64,000 bases of DNA. It comes from Dichetophora obliterata. Its lineage: Eukaryota; Arthropoda; Insecta; Diptera; Sciomyzidae. Each line of letters begins with the position of its first letter. The first letter of the stretch is position 1. The translations under genes and the position numbers were made by a program. Under the pieces are notes generated by a model. The model was not told the origin of the DNA, searched no databases, and saw only the letters and a list, made by a program, of their open reading frames with translations. Positions 47,521 to 59,477 of this stretch are shown one piece after another. Where the stretch lies: contig OY986439.1 of the NCBI GenBank assembly GCA_963920525.1, positions 38,816,819 through 38,880,818 on the forward strand, read 5' to 3'.

Positions 47521-49892
47521 CTTTTTTTCCCCGTATATATTATCCGTTTTATAGCAAAAATATAAATTTTTTTATTTGTTAAATATGTTAGAATAACAAT
47601 AAATTTTTTAAGCACCTTTAAAATATCTGCAGTTCAATTTAACTAACGTTATTATAGTAATACAAAAGGTATTTAACCACATTTATGTGGTCAAATATTC
47701 AAGCTGACCCAACTCTTAAAAAGGATGTCTTGGTAACGTTTCGGGAAACTGCTAACTACCCGCTTCAATTTATGTATATTTTGCCTTTTCATCTGAAAAG
47801 TTAATAACGTGTTTTTTTTTAGCTTTAAAATTTATGTTCATTCAACGATGTGATGTATTTTTCGTTTTTTTATTTTTGGGTTTCAGCTTCGTTTGTGATA
47901 TTTTTGGCTTTAATTAAAACTTAACATATAAATCAATTAAATGTTACGCCAAATATATACATAACAGTAAACACAACAATACTATGCAAATAATAAACAG
48001 CGATAGCAGATAGATGTATTCTAGAAACAACATCAAAAAACAACAACAACACGACCAAATCAGCAACAACATGAGATACAAGCTCATGATACCCAAGAGC
48101 ATAATAAGAACATTTAAATTAATTTTAACATTTCAAACCCGAAAATCCACCCACCCACCAATGAAACATCATGCAAACCAAAACCAAATCAACAACCAAA
48201 CGTACAACCAAGACTGAGCAAGGGTAGGTAACAGGCTTGGTTAGTTAACGGCACAACCAGAGGCAATATATGTGGGTCAAGGTTCGCATTAAGGCAACAA
48301 ACCGAATGCATTGCCAATGCAAGACAGACCTGCTCGCATGAAAAGTTGAGGCATAAAAACTGTAGCGAATGAGTTAAGTTACTTAATAAAAAAAAAAATT
48401 CAGCCAAGCTATTGTGAGATAGTATCATGTGTCAAATTGTAGATATTTATAAGAATTAAAAGTGGAAGGCAGGAATACAGAAGAAAAGCAATTCTTCCAA
48501 ATTCCAATTAAGATGGACTTTATTAATACAGTTGAAAATCTTGTACTTAATGAAACCGAAATGATGTCATTCTATCATGATGGTGGTTATTAAATTTATA
48601 CTTTGTTTGAGCTTTTTCGATGAACCAGCAATTTGATAACAATTATTCGCTTTAAGCATTTCAACTATTCGCAGTCGTCGTTAGCTTGATTAACTTTTGT
48701 TAGTTAAAACGTTTCACCAACTTAATTGAATCAATAACCTGCGTGCTATCATGTGCCTTATGATACCATGAATACACATACAAGACCGTTAGACGTCATG
48801 TCAAACTTAATTTATTGAAGTTGAGTGCAAATGTATTAAGCTCTAGCATAATTCCAAACATATTCAATTAAGCACCATCTTGTTGTCATATTAATTTAAC
48901 GCATGTAGATTTACGCACACACTCGTAGTCACACTCGCAAGCCCACCATGAGGACTCACAATCAATCAAGCAGCAGCAGCAGGAGCACCAGCCAATGTCA
49001 CACCTCATTTTAATCCCATCATCCCAACCGGACAAAACTGGACAAGACAAAAACGTTAACATTGTGGCCTAAAACAATTTGCAGATAGCATTGAATGGAA
49101 TTCAATACAATGCAATTCAATTGAACTGCATGCGGTCAAACGGGCTATTCATCAATCAAGGACATGAATGTCTATAACGTTCAATGGCAGTAACACGCAC
49201 ATGTTTTGTTGCTACATAAATAACAGGTATTCTACCACCCCCATAACTTGGTCAACATGCAGAAATTCCTTAGAACAAATGAAGGTGGACAGGGAGAAGG
49301 TCTTTTTTAAAGTGTCATTTCTATTCATTTCCTGTAAATTATTCCCTTACAGCACGCACGTGTTGCTATTTTTTATTGTTTGCAGGCATTCAATTTTCAT
49401 TTGCTTGCGTTTAATTTTCTTCTATACAGCTCCCTCTTCTGTATTGATTACCGTTTGTTTAGTTGACAAAAATTTAAGCAAAAATTTAAAATTAAAAAAA
49501 AATCGCCTTTGTCACTTTCAAGGGAGCATAAATGTGCATTGTCTGCACCTTCATATCTCAGATGAAATTTATTGGGTGTGCAAACAAGCAAAGCAGCAAC
49601 ATCGGTACCAGCAAGCCATCACCAGAAGAAGCAGCATCAACGCAATTGCATTTCACCATTTTGCCAGAAATCAATCGGAAACCTGAGTAACGCAGAGCTA
49701 CGCTGACAAACATGTCCTCGACGTCAGCCTCAACGAATGGTGATGTTGTTATTTCGAGTGTGCACTCTATATAGGTATAAATAAACACCCAAGAGTTGAA
49801 CAATTAATAGGTATCCCAGCAAACCGAACTTTGCGTTGTGCACTCAAAAAACTATTCTACAGAAGTTTCTGTGACACTCGCATTTCAACGTT
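47521..49892. other. Intergenic with simple CAG/CAA tracts
   Basis: CAGCAGCAGCAG near 48,970 and CAACAACAACAC near 48,045. The 172-codon frame at 49,168-49,686 shows no recognised domain and has a Cys/Phe-rich, low-information look. No gene is called. Confidence 0.45.
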
Positions 49893-50884
49893 ATGGATAA
49901 AGTCTTGGTTATGATTATGATTGGTAACCATAGTTCCAATGTGGTATCTATGGCTCACCATCAGTACATTAGGCTTACTTTGGGGACGCCTGCAGCTCTT
50001 CTAATCTTTATAGAAGGAACACAAGTAGGGTATGCAACTATTCGACATTATAAAAAAACCGGTCTCGGTTTTCGAATTATTCGATCAGAAAAAAACCGGG
50101 AAAACCGTTTTTTTTTAAATAAACAAATTTTTGACCTACATATGATATATCTATGCAGTTTTTATTTAGCAAAAATAACAATTAATTGTTAACAAATAAA
50201 TAAAGGTACATAAACACGTTCACTTATTTAGATGTGGTACATATTGTCAACAATGCGTTATACAAATTATCCAATTTTTCAGTTCTTTTTTTAAATTGTT
50301 CGAAATTCTTAAGTTAAAGTCTTCAGTTAAAGAATTTGAGTTATTATCTCTAAAAATTTCTTGGAAGCTTAAATTGTATATTTTTTGAAACAGAATGCGT
50401 TTTTATATAAAAATTATGTTTAACTTACATTAAATACGCCAGCCGCTTGTAAATGCTGTCTTAACAAAATGAAATAAAACCAGAGATAAGAAATGTTAGC
50501 AACGTTGGTGAAATGTCAAAACTATAGTAGAAAATAAACAGGGTAGCTCAAATACAGTAAACAAGTGGTTTAAAGACAATTTTATATTGCAGATTTATAC
50601 ATTTCTTGACCAAAAAAGCCAGTTTTCAAATTAATCGTAATTTGCGATTTTTAAAAAAACCGGGTCGGTTTAAACAAAATAAAAAAACCGAAAAGCCGAA
50701 TAATTCGAACTGGTTTTGCATACCCTAAACACAAGAAAACCGATTTGGTTGGTATCTTGTGTTACTAGGACAAAGTTACGTCCCATCTTTTACCAAACTT
50801 TTGGATGTGACAATATCACATCTAACCTCGTGCCTTACAAAACGTTTAATGATAATACCGTTACGGCGTTGCATACAATTATAA
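49893..50884 (+). other. Open frame interrupted by a hAT-like element, function unknown
   Basis: The frame from ATG 49,893 runs 44 codons to the insertion. If the 702-bp element and one target copy are removed, it continues in frame to TAA at 50,882-50,884, giving 93 codons in total. It has a hydrophobic start and no recognised domain. A stop-free run of this length in AT-rich DNA is uncommon but can be chance. It could be the remnant of an older element. Confidence 0.3.
50026..50727. mobile_element. hAT-like non-autonomous element with perfect 8-bp duplication
   Basis: Ends are TAGGGTATGCAA and its inverse, followed by inverted blocks containing CGAATTATTCG and AAAAAAACCGG. AACACAAG is present directly on both sides (50,018-50,025 and 50,728-50,735). 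An 8-bp duplication is diagnostic of hAT-type insertion. The interior has no transposase frame. Confidence 0.85.
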
Positions 50885-51733
50885 ATCGCTAAGTACAAGA
50901 GCTGCGATATAAGTTGTGCTACGATTGTTAACGCTGATTCTGTGACCTAATGACAAAAACAAAAAATTATGACGTCATCAGGATGTAGAAGCAGACGAGT
51001 AAGCAACAAAAATGCCAATTAATTGTTGCACAGAATTATTACGATAAGTATAGGTGCAAGAGTAAAAATTATTACAAGTCAGTAAAGGCGACTTTTATGA
51101 TCTCCTCACAAGAGCAAACAGACAATTATATGACGTAACGACAACGCAGAGAGAGATGCTTCTTGATTGAATATGATACAAAAGAGTCAAAACGTTCCAT
51201 AAGGTATGGAAAGCACATAATACAAGCATATGTGCTAGAGCAAATGCAATAAAAGAAAATTGAAGAATAGGTACGAGATCGCACCACAAATATTAAAAAA
51301 AGTACGACAATACAAGGTCTCGGAGGCGGCAACTTATGCAACGAAAATGCAATGTCGTTTCACGAAATTATTACTCACTGAATAAAGGTGCTAAAATAAA
51401 AATTATTATACGATAGTCTTGCCTTCATGATGAAAATCATAAAAAAAATTTAAGATCGCAGCAGTAGCAAAATTGCCAGAACGTTGCATTAAACTTTTCT
51501 CGGTGACTGTAGGTATTACGGTTAATTATATGGTGCGCTTGTGAAGTTTGGTTTTTAGGATTTAATACGAAAATTAAAAAAATAAATTGCGCCATAAGAC
51601 AGCTTATGCAGCATGTGAAGGTAACGCATATCCACCACGAATGAAAAGTTTGCATGATATTAAGGTACATGTTAAAATTGTTTAACGACTTTTGTTGCTC
51701 CTTTTTTTGGTATAGATATTCCATTCAAACTTA
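50885..51733. other. Intergenic with faint ~340-bp duplication
   Basis: Sequence around 51,001-51,100 resembles 51,335-51,440 (AGTAAAGGCGACTTTTATGAT against CTGAATAAAGGTGC...CATGATG). Too diverged to define units. No gene is seen. Confidence 0.4.
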
Positions 51734-52368
51734 TCTATATATATAAAAATGGTGTAAAAAATGTATAGTAAAACATCAATTGAGAATGGCTGGGCCGATT
51801 TGTCTAAAATTTTTTTTCAGTTGTTTATAATTGCCAGGAGAAGGTTTTTACGAAGGAAAATTTTGGAAAAACCCTCCGGGAAAGTCCGATAGGTGGCGTT
51901 GGGGTGGACTTATATCGAAAATTTGAATTTATGGACCAATTTAACTGAAATTCAGAATGTATGTTTGTTTAATCATAAGAAAATAATTTGTGTATAAATG
52001 GACCCGATAGGTGGCGCTGGGGTGGACTTATATCGAAAATTTGAATTTATGGACCAATTTAACTGAAATTCAGAATGTATGTTTGTTTAATCATAAGAAA
52101 ATAATTTGTGTATAAATGGACCCGATAGGTGGCGCTGGGGTGGACTTATATCGAAAATTTGAATTTATGGACCAATTTAACTGAAATTCAGAATGTATGT
52201 TTGTTTAATCATAAGAAAATAATTTGTGTATAAATGGACACGGTAGGTGGCGCTGGGGTGGACTTATTTCGAAAATTCAATGGCGTGAAAAGTGATTTTG
52301 GTATTGCCACAATTTTGAAATGCAATCCTGGTACGAGGGGGGTAGCGAAGCACACCGGGTTCAGCTAG
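51734..52368 (+). mobile_element. Helitron-like element with triplicated internal units
   Basis: Begins TCTATATATATAAAA after an A and ends GAAGCACACCGGGTTCAGCTAG before a T, matching Helitron end rules. Inside, a ~117-bp unit containing GATAGGTGGCGYTGGGGTGG and AATTCAGAATGTATG is repeated three times almost perfectly, followed by a partial fourth. No coding region. Near-identity of the units suggests recent expansion. Confidence 0.65.
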
Positions 52369-52505
52369 TTTTGTATAAAAGTAAACAAAAAATTTTTCAG
52401 CTGTACCGCTTGCTAAAATTTATATTATCTATTAATCGTTATTCCATAAAAATCCTTAAATATTTAAATTTTCTCTAAAAAAATACGCAAAAGTTGTTTG
52501 TGGTG

Positions 52506-52746
52506 TAAAAATTATAAAAATTATAAAAATTATAAAAATTATAAAAATTATAAAAATTATAAAAATTATAAAAATTATAAAATTATAAAAATTATAAAAA
52601 TTATAAAAATTATAAAAATTATAAAAATTATAAAAATTATAAAAATTATAAAAATTATAAAAATTATAAAAATTATAAAAATTATAAAAATTATAAAAAT
52701 TATAAAAATTATAAAAATTATAAAAATTATAAAAATTATAAAAATT
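52506..52746. repeat. 9-bp microsatellite (ATAAAAATT)n
   Basis: About 27 copies of a 9-bp unit with one 8-bp unit near 52,577. As 9 is a multiple of three, long spurious frames appear on both strands; the single 8-bp unit explains why they switch frame. Confidence 0.95.
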
Positions 52747-53041
52747 ACAAAATACATCTATACTTTTATATTGACTATATAAATTGAAGTCTAAACTTAA
52801 AGTTACCACTTTACTCACAAAACTACTGAGTCGATTTTTATGAAAAAAAAAAATTAAAATATCATAGCTGTGCCACAATTTTATTAAGGGGTATTTTTCT
52901 TTCGAAATTTAAAAAAAGAAGTATATTTTATTAAAGTAATAAGTTTTTTAAGAAATTATCCCAGTTGCAACGCATTGCTTAATCGTTTTCCTTACACGCT
53001 CTGTGTTGCGAGAGTGTCAATTAAATTTATGTAGCTCTCTT

Positions 53042-54806
53042 CTTTTTTCGGTTTGTGCTCAGCTAGCACAACACAAACAATAAGGTAGGGTAAGTAGCTT
53101 TGACAAGACCTATCGTTAATGTCAAAGTAAGTTTTAGAGATGCCAGTTTTCTTTATTAATGTTATTTCTGGGATAAACACTTGAAAAAGGAATTTTATAA
53201 AGGGCAAATAAGATTAATTTAGGATAAACGTATGCATTATGAAAAAAATAAGCTTTAAAGTAATTGAACAGCTGATCGCAATTTTTGTAAATAAATTTTT
53301 CTTGATTGGAAAATTTATTAAAAATAGTTTAAAAAGAAAAACCTATGATGTGAAGAACGATTACTTTGTATTTTCTATGAAATTATTCATTTCTTGTGCC
53401 ACTTTTAGTAAGGCGAGTATTGTTGTTTTCTTGGCGACGCCATCTTGAAAATGAAATTGACTATCAAGTTGCGTGCAGCTTATATGACAGCTGGCAATTC
53501 AAATGAGTTTTGACAAGTAGTATGTGTGATCAACTTGAAAGCAAAATCTTGAACGTGCAATTGCAACGTTGATCAAATTTTTTTTATACTAGGGCATATC
53601 TGAATATTAAAACAATTAAATTTTTTAAAAACTACCTCCATTTCTTTAATTTTTTTTAATTTTCCATGCGACCCTCGGTCAAACCATGTCCAAGTGCTGC
53701 CTTCAAAATATAAGATTTCGTCCAGCTTAATTTTTTTTTAATGATATAACCTGATATAAACTCCATCCAGGGATAGCCATGATTACAAATCACGATTACT
53801 GATTATGATTGCACAGATTACTTGATTTTTCTAAATATTCAGAAAAATCACATTAAAAACCAATTCAAAGTACTTTTAATTAAGTAATTATGATAATCAG
53901 TAATTACATGAGATTATAAAAAATGAAGCAATCATGAAAGGTGATTACATGATTTTAAAAAAAATCAAGTAATCGTAGCATGGAATTACATGATTTTTTT
54001 AATAAATCAAGTAATCAGACCCAGCTTTCAGTGATTACAGATTACTTCTCGTCAGACAAAAAATTCTTATTCTTCTTATAATAATTAAAAAATTTTATTA
54101 TTTCAGTAATTGCTATTTACCATCATGGTTTATCATACATACAATATTTTTTGCAGCAGCTATTAAAGTGATGTTAATGTTTGTTGGATTGGTTTTGTTA
54201 AAGAAGTGTAACGGCAGTGCTCAGAAACCTTTTCTGTATTTTACTTGTTTCAGTTTTACACTTGAACCACATATGTATATAAAAACAGACATAAAACAAT
54301 ATAACATATTAAAACAGTTAAAGAAATCTGCAATCAACGATTTGTTAAGCCAGATTACTGGTAAATTTCTTAATCAGAATAATTTATTCATTACTGGAAA
54401 AATGATTGATTACTCAAATTAATCACTGATTACTTTTACATGATTACTGATTTTAAAAAAAAAATCACTGAATACTTTAAAGTTATCTATGATTTTTTAA
54501 AGTAATAAAGTAAAAAATTTTTGTATGATTAATTGTAATCAGTAATTTTTTTATAATCATTACACGGAAGTAATCATTACTGGTCAACCCTGACTCCATT
54601 CCATCAAAAAACCTGTACTTTCCCATTTTTAAGAGTTTTAAGCAAAGGAATTCATAAGAACAGCTTAGAAAAAGTATGGATTTTTATTTGGATTTTAATA
54701 TGTGATATAGCAGCAATATATTTTATGATTTTGACATTGACAATAGATCCTGTCAAAGCTACTTACCCAACCTCATTATTCTGCCTTGAGCACAACGAAA
54801 AAAAAC
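53042..54806. mobile_element. Inverted-repeat element hosting a nested hAT-like element
   Basis: The left arm (53,042-53,130) and the reverse complement of 54,728-54,806 share TTTGTGCTCA, GGTAGGGTAAGTAGCTTTGAC and ATGTCAAA. Without the nested 825-bp insertion the element would be about 930 bp. Outer ends and target duplication are not fixed. No transposase is seen. Confidence 0.6.
53768..54592. mobile_element. hAT-like non-autonomous element, nested
   Basis: Ends CAGGGATAGCCATGATTAC and, inverted, CAGGGTTGACCAGTAATGATTAC. Flanks ACTCCATC (53,760-53,767) and ACTCCATT (54,593-54,600) agree at 7 of 8 positions, as expected for a hAT duplication. The inside is full of GATTACATGATTTT-like subrepeats on both strands. 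An 84-codon frame (54,168-54,422) is not recognised. Confidence 0.85.
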
Positions 54807-55255
54807 CAATGAGCCTCGAGCGTAAAGCAGTTTTGCCATTTGGTACGATATATCGAATTTGTTTCGATTTTCATTTTTGAACCCGATCAACCGATATTTG
54901 CCCAAAATGCTATGATTTCAGGAAAAATAAATCCTATGTCCTATTTCGCATATTTTTCTTTAATAAAACGATTCATATATTATCTTTTTTAGGGGCATCT
55001 CATATATTGGTAGTATATATGCTGGCGAAAAACAACAGGATTTTTTGGTTATTTACTTGAAGCAAAATCAATGTTGTTGTTGTGTGTCAGAGTTTTACAA
55101 ATCCGAAGAGAATAGGAATGATATACGATATTAATACGCTAAGAAAATATTTTTCATGGCATCACTGGTGAAAAGTGAGATACATATAAATGCAGAGCAG
55201 TGCTCTAAAACTAAACAAAACCAAAAAAGTAGACATTTTTTTATTTGACATGTAT
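54807..55255. other. Intergenic, nothing recognised
   Basis: AT-rich DNA with no ORF or defined repeat. Confidence 0.45.
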
Positions 55256-55268
55256 TGTCTTAAGGAGA

Positions 55269-56611
55269 AAACCCGCCAGAGGACCTTCGGGGAATCTGCC
55301 TGTCCCAAGCCAGGAATGGAAGGGTGAGGGTTTGTTATTGAATGGGCAGTTCATGGGGCACGGCCCATGAACTGATCTCATAATGAGTTCTTTCTGGAGG
55401 CACGGCTCCTGAATATTCGTCTGATAACTGTAAAAGAAAAAGGTTTACCTAGAGCCTTGGATGTTGCTGCCAAATTCTTGGAGAAAGCATTGTTTTGATA
55501 TTAAGCTATCATAACACCGTTGTTGTAATATGCTTTCGATGGACGATCAATCCAACATAACTTGAAGAGCGGGGACAGTCATCCATCAATGATGAGGAAA
55601 CCTGATCTATCGTTGTTCTGCAGACCTATCTTAGAATAAAGGTTATTATGTAGGAAACATTTAACCTTCGGACCGTTGTATAAGCAAATTTGTATACAAC
55701 GGCTCATGCTTCTTAGTTTTCTGTTAAGGCTTTTTATTAAGTCTTAATTTAGGATAACGACGTTGCATAAGTAGAATTGAGGTTTACCCGGTTTTACTGG
55801 GAAACCTATGGTTATTTTTTAACCTAGCCAAGTACAATTCGAGTGGCTGAAGGTGTCACAGTCAGATATAAATGTTCTAAGAACTTTTGGTCTGTAGACG
55901 GGATGTTGAAGAGCCTTATCAGGTGTTGCCTTTTGCCCAGGTATTGACTGTCGTGTGGGTTAGGCCCACGTGGGGTTTTAATGCGCTCTGACTGTGGTTA
56001 GGCCAGAAAGGCCGGTTTGAGTTACACTTAAGTTGAACTCGGTTTGGTTATTTCCTTAAATTACTAAGAGAATGATGGTAGATTGAATCTCGCCAATTTC
56101 AAACAGTAAATGTTAGGAAGGTAAGCAACTACCGGATCAATATACTGTTACCTTTGGAATTTGAGTGCAGGCGACGGGGAAACCTAAATAGTCTGAGTTG
56201 TGACCATGGAGATTGAGGAACTTGATAACATGTTTACGGTTCCTGTGTAATTGCCGCTTTTGTCTTCGTGTCAAGGAGTGATGACCCTTGATACGACGTT
56301 GGATGATTATTGCGGCTGTAAAAAAGGTAGTGGGTTATTATTGGTATTGATACCGAGATATCCCAAGGTTATTAAAATAACCAGTCATGTACAAATTCGA
56401 GTAGCTAAAAGTGCCACGGCCATGTATAGCGTCAATCTGACGACTTGCAAGATGATGGTTCTATTGCATGTTGTTAGGGGAACCTTTCAGAGTGGTCTTT
56501 CTTGAATTCCGAAGGGGCGTTGACCGACGCTTCATATTTGTCCCAAGCATTGGAGCACCGTTGAATTAAGCCTTCGCGGCAGGGGTCAACGTTAAAAACA
56601 TAGTGGCTTTC
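55269..56611. mobile_element. GC-richer, hairpin-rich insertion of unknown type
   Basis: This 1,343-bp block has clearly higher G+C than its flanks and begins and ends at the 13-bp direct repeat TGTCTTAAGGAGA (55,256-55,268 and 56,612-56,624), which looks like a retrotransposition-type target duplication. No frame is coding-like on either strand; the longest is 84 codons. It has several exact stems: CAGTTCATGGG/CCCATGAACTG (55,347-55,374), CCGTTGTATA/TATACAACGG (55,673-55,702), AGGTTTACCC/GGGAAACCT (55,780-55,807) and GTGGG/CCCAC (55,955-55,969). A hairpin plus GTACAATTCGAGTGGCT module near 55,815-55,860 recurs at 56,370-56,420. It may be a LINE untranslated region or a retro-inserted structured RNA; I cannot name it. 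Confidence 0.5.
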
Positions 56612-56624
56612 TGTCTTAAGGAGA

Positions 56625-57324
56625 GTGATAAAAAAAACTTCCATGGCCGCGAACAACAGTAGCGTGCAGGTTTTTTTATATTTTTTCATATAACATACCA
56701 TATATATATCCAAAAACTAGATTTTTTCAATAAGGAAAAAATTCTTTTAACTTATCTGAAGTAAATAGAAATATATTCCAACAATCTGATCTATACTCAT
56801 TCAAACTATTTTTTTTGACTAACACCCACGCTCTCCTATTGTGCAAACATTTTAGTTCGTATTTCCTTTTAATTATGTATGCCAATTTTTGTGCCAATCT
56901 TAAGAATTCTTGGAATATTTGGTTTTTTTTTGTATATGTTGATTTCAACAAAAAAGTTTCAGTGAAGTATTCAGTATTCAGATTTTTTTAGGTATTTTAA
57001 AAACAAATTTTGCTTACACATCCCTCTGAAGTGCATTTCTAATTTGGATTTTATGAGTTTGATCTTCTTAAAAGATATATGTATAATACTTTCATCGGCA
57101 GCAGGATTTACACTAAATTTGAGAAATTTCAAAACGTAAACAAGTATAGTTTCTTACAACAGCAAAGTAATGTAAATTAATCTACTACAGCAATTTTAGC
57201 ATAAAGTGTATTAAAAAACGCAAATAGTATATATTTAAAAAATTTTTATTTGTATTTTTTATGTATTTATTTTAGTCTACTGATCTTACAGACAATTACA
57301 AAGATATCTTAATAAATTGTGCAA
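56625..57324. other. Intergenic, nothing recognised
   Basis: AT-rich. The 74-codon minus frame at 56,727-56,951 has no recognised domain. Confidence 0.45.
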
Positions 57325-59052
57325 TTAATAAAAGAGAATAAATAAATTCAATCTTAAACGGTTTTTATCTTCATTAACATTAAGAACTGGAGAGATGGTA
57401 TTACATAACCGTAAGCATCTTGCGACTGGTTCATTATATTCATAATTTGTCGCGTGAGTTGTCTCACAATATAGATGGTTTACTCTCAAATCCCAAGGAG
57501 CAACATAAATTTCAAAAGGGGTCAGATAGTTCGGAACAGACTAATTTTCCACTTAGTAATATATACACAAACATTATAGAGAAAAATTATCTTCGATCCT
57601 CTAACGACTGTAAACCAAACTAGCTTGCGCCTGGCTACGTAAAAGGGCATAATATCTGAACATTGCATTTATGAAAATGTGTATTTCGTAAAAAGATTTT
57701 GAATTCGTTCAATGCGATTTGAAGAAACATTATAATACGACTTCCATACAACTGAACAGTAGTCCTGTTCACTTCGCACAAATGCCACATACAAAGTTTT
57801 AATAGATGAATGATCACTAAAGTTCATTTTGTTTCTTTTGATAAAATCTAACATTGAATAAGCTTTTGCTGTAATGAAATCTACAGGAGTGGCTCCGTGA
57901 AATAGTTCCTAACAAAATAAGTCCTAATGAAAGAACTCCTAACAGTAAATGACATAAGTCCTAACGGTTAAAGATGAAATAACTCCTAATTACTGGTGAA
58001 ATAAGACCTAAAGAAAAAATAAAATAAAACCTAACATTCAGGAGTATGTTTGTTATGAAATAAAAGCTAAACGGAAGTGATGAATTAAGTCCTAATTTTC
58101 AGAATAAAAAAATAATTGTGGTTCCTCTGGTCGCGACCATAAAGCGAGCAAGGAAGGCTCTAGACCTCTGGAAAAATGCACACAAAGCGGAAAATTATAT
58201 AAGGGCCCAAATTTGGGATCTTTTTAATATGAAATATTGCCCCGTAGTAAAATAATTTCGATAAATCAAGTATATTATGTTTTGCTGTGTTGTTGCCACC
58301 CACGTACGGCGCGACCCTCCGCGCCCCTCCGTGATGGCTCGCGCCGGTCCACGTTCGACTCTCCTGCCTGGCCGCTACCAGAAAGCGAGCAGGGGAGGCT
58401 TCAGACTTCTGGAAAAATGCCCACAAAACGAAAAATTTAATAAGGGCCAAAATCCGGGATCTTTTTTTAATATGAAATATTGCTCCACTGCATAAATGAT
58501 ATTTGGCCGATAAAATGGTTTTCCTTTGTACGAAATTTTATAACCACATTTCGTATAATGGCAAATCGGCCATATGTGGCCAGTCAAAGATAAGATAATT
58601 ACTAACAATGGTGAAAGAACACCTAACACTAAAGAGTTCTTTCATGTGAAATAACTCCTAGCTTTGTATGGGAAATTTTAGGAGTTATTTAATTTTTTTT
58701 TTGTTAGGAGCTATTTCGCGGAGCCTACAGGAGTATTGAGTTTTAATGTAACATCAAATATAACTACAAAATCTTTTATTTCATATTGGTTAAAACAATA
58801 GTTATCTAAGTTAAAATTAAAAATAACTGGATTTGACTTCATGGTAAATTAAATCAAATTGCATTTATTTTTATTTAAATAAAGATTATTTCTACTTCAC
58901 CAACTTTGCAGATTAGTCAGATCATCTTAAAGCTTTAAGCAGTCCGAAATATTAACTACTTGAAGAAATAGCTTGACATCGTCTGCAAACATAAGACGTT
59001 GCGAATGTTCAATAAATTGTGGTAGATCATTTAAAAAATTAAAAAGAGTGCT
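57325..59052 (-). pseudogene. LINE reverse transcriptase remnant split by an 835-bp element
   Basis: On the minus strand the upstream part (58,735-59,052) encodes TLFNFLNDLPQFIEH and RLMFADDVKLFLQ, with the catalytic FADD, then stops and shifts. Past the insertion, 57,669-57,881 encodes MLDFIKRNKMNFSDHSS and LYVAFVRSEQDYCSVVWKSY, the usual region after the RT core. The C-terminal domain, with EDRR-, FSIMFVY- and YEYNEPVAR-like text, can be followed with frame changes to a stop at 57,325-57,327. The endonuclease and most of the RT are lost. CR1/Jockey type. Confidence 0.8.
57891..58725. mobile_element. Mutator-like non-autonomous element with perfect 9-bp duplication
   Basis: Ends GGCTCCGTGAAATAGTTCCTAA and the inverse CTATTTCGCGGAGCC. 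TACAGGAGT flanks both sides exactly (57,882-57,890 and 58,726-58,734). A 9-bp duplication fits Mutator-like elements. Subterminal AACTCCTAA/TTAGGAGTT motifs recur in both directions. The centre holds a ~107-bp unit twice (58,139-58,245 and 58,379-58,487) around a GC-rich core. It interrupts a LINE remnant. Confidence 0.85.
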
Positions 59053-59055
59053 CTT

Positions 59056-59477
59056 ACACAGTGTCTCCAATTACAATATTTGATTGCATACGAACTGTCA
59101 AATTGAATTTCATGATATATATCTCAAGTGTAGACCACTCATATCATGAAATTGTTCATATCATGAAATTAATCTCTTGAAATATTTCTTGAGATATATT
59201 TCATGAGATGAGCTGTCACTTTTCAGTAAAATATGTGTGTGCATTTTTAAGAACTTTTCAAGCAAAAAATATTGCAAAAACATTAAAAGAGTGAAAAAAC
59301 ATAAAATCGAATGGCGAATGGAAGCAACTATTAATTTCATAAATTTTTACAAACAACTCCAAAATGAAATTTCATGAGATGAAGTGCCCACCTAAATATT
59401 ATAGAAAGAAATCTCCATATCATGACATTAAATTAAACAGTTCGCATGCAATCAAATATTGTAAGTAGATACTGTGT
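59056..59477. mobile_element. Inverted-repeat element at the LINE edge
   Basis: Ends ACACAGTGTCTCC and its inverse continue as ~100-bp inverted repeats sharing TTACAATATTTGATTGCATACGA and TCATGATAT. TTTCATGAGATGA phrases recur inside. It abuts the 5' limit of the LINE remnant. No clear target duplication. Confidence 0.7.

Noticed and set aside
49168..49686. 172-codon frame as a gene
   Set aside because: No domain, no upstream promoter or splice signals, and composition like neighbouring non-coding DNA.
52456..52878. Asn/Tyr/Phe/Ile-rich repeat proteins
   Set aside because: Translations of a 9-bp microsatellite; no coding signal.
56251..56713. Short frames on both strands inside the GC-richer block
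   Set aside because: They overlap stem-loop sequence, are broken by stops, and resemble no protein family.
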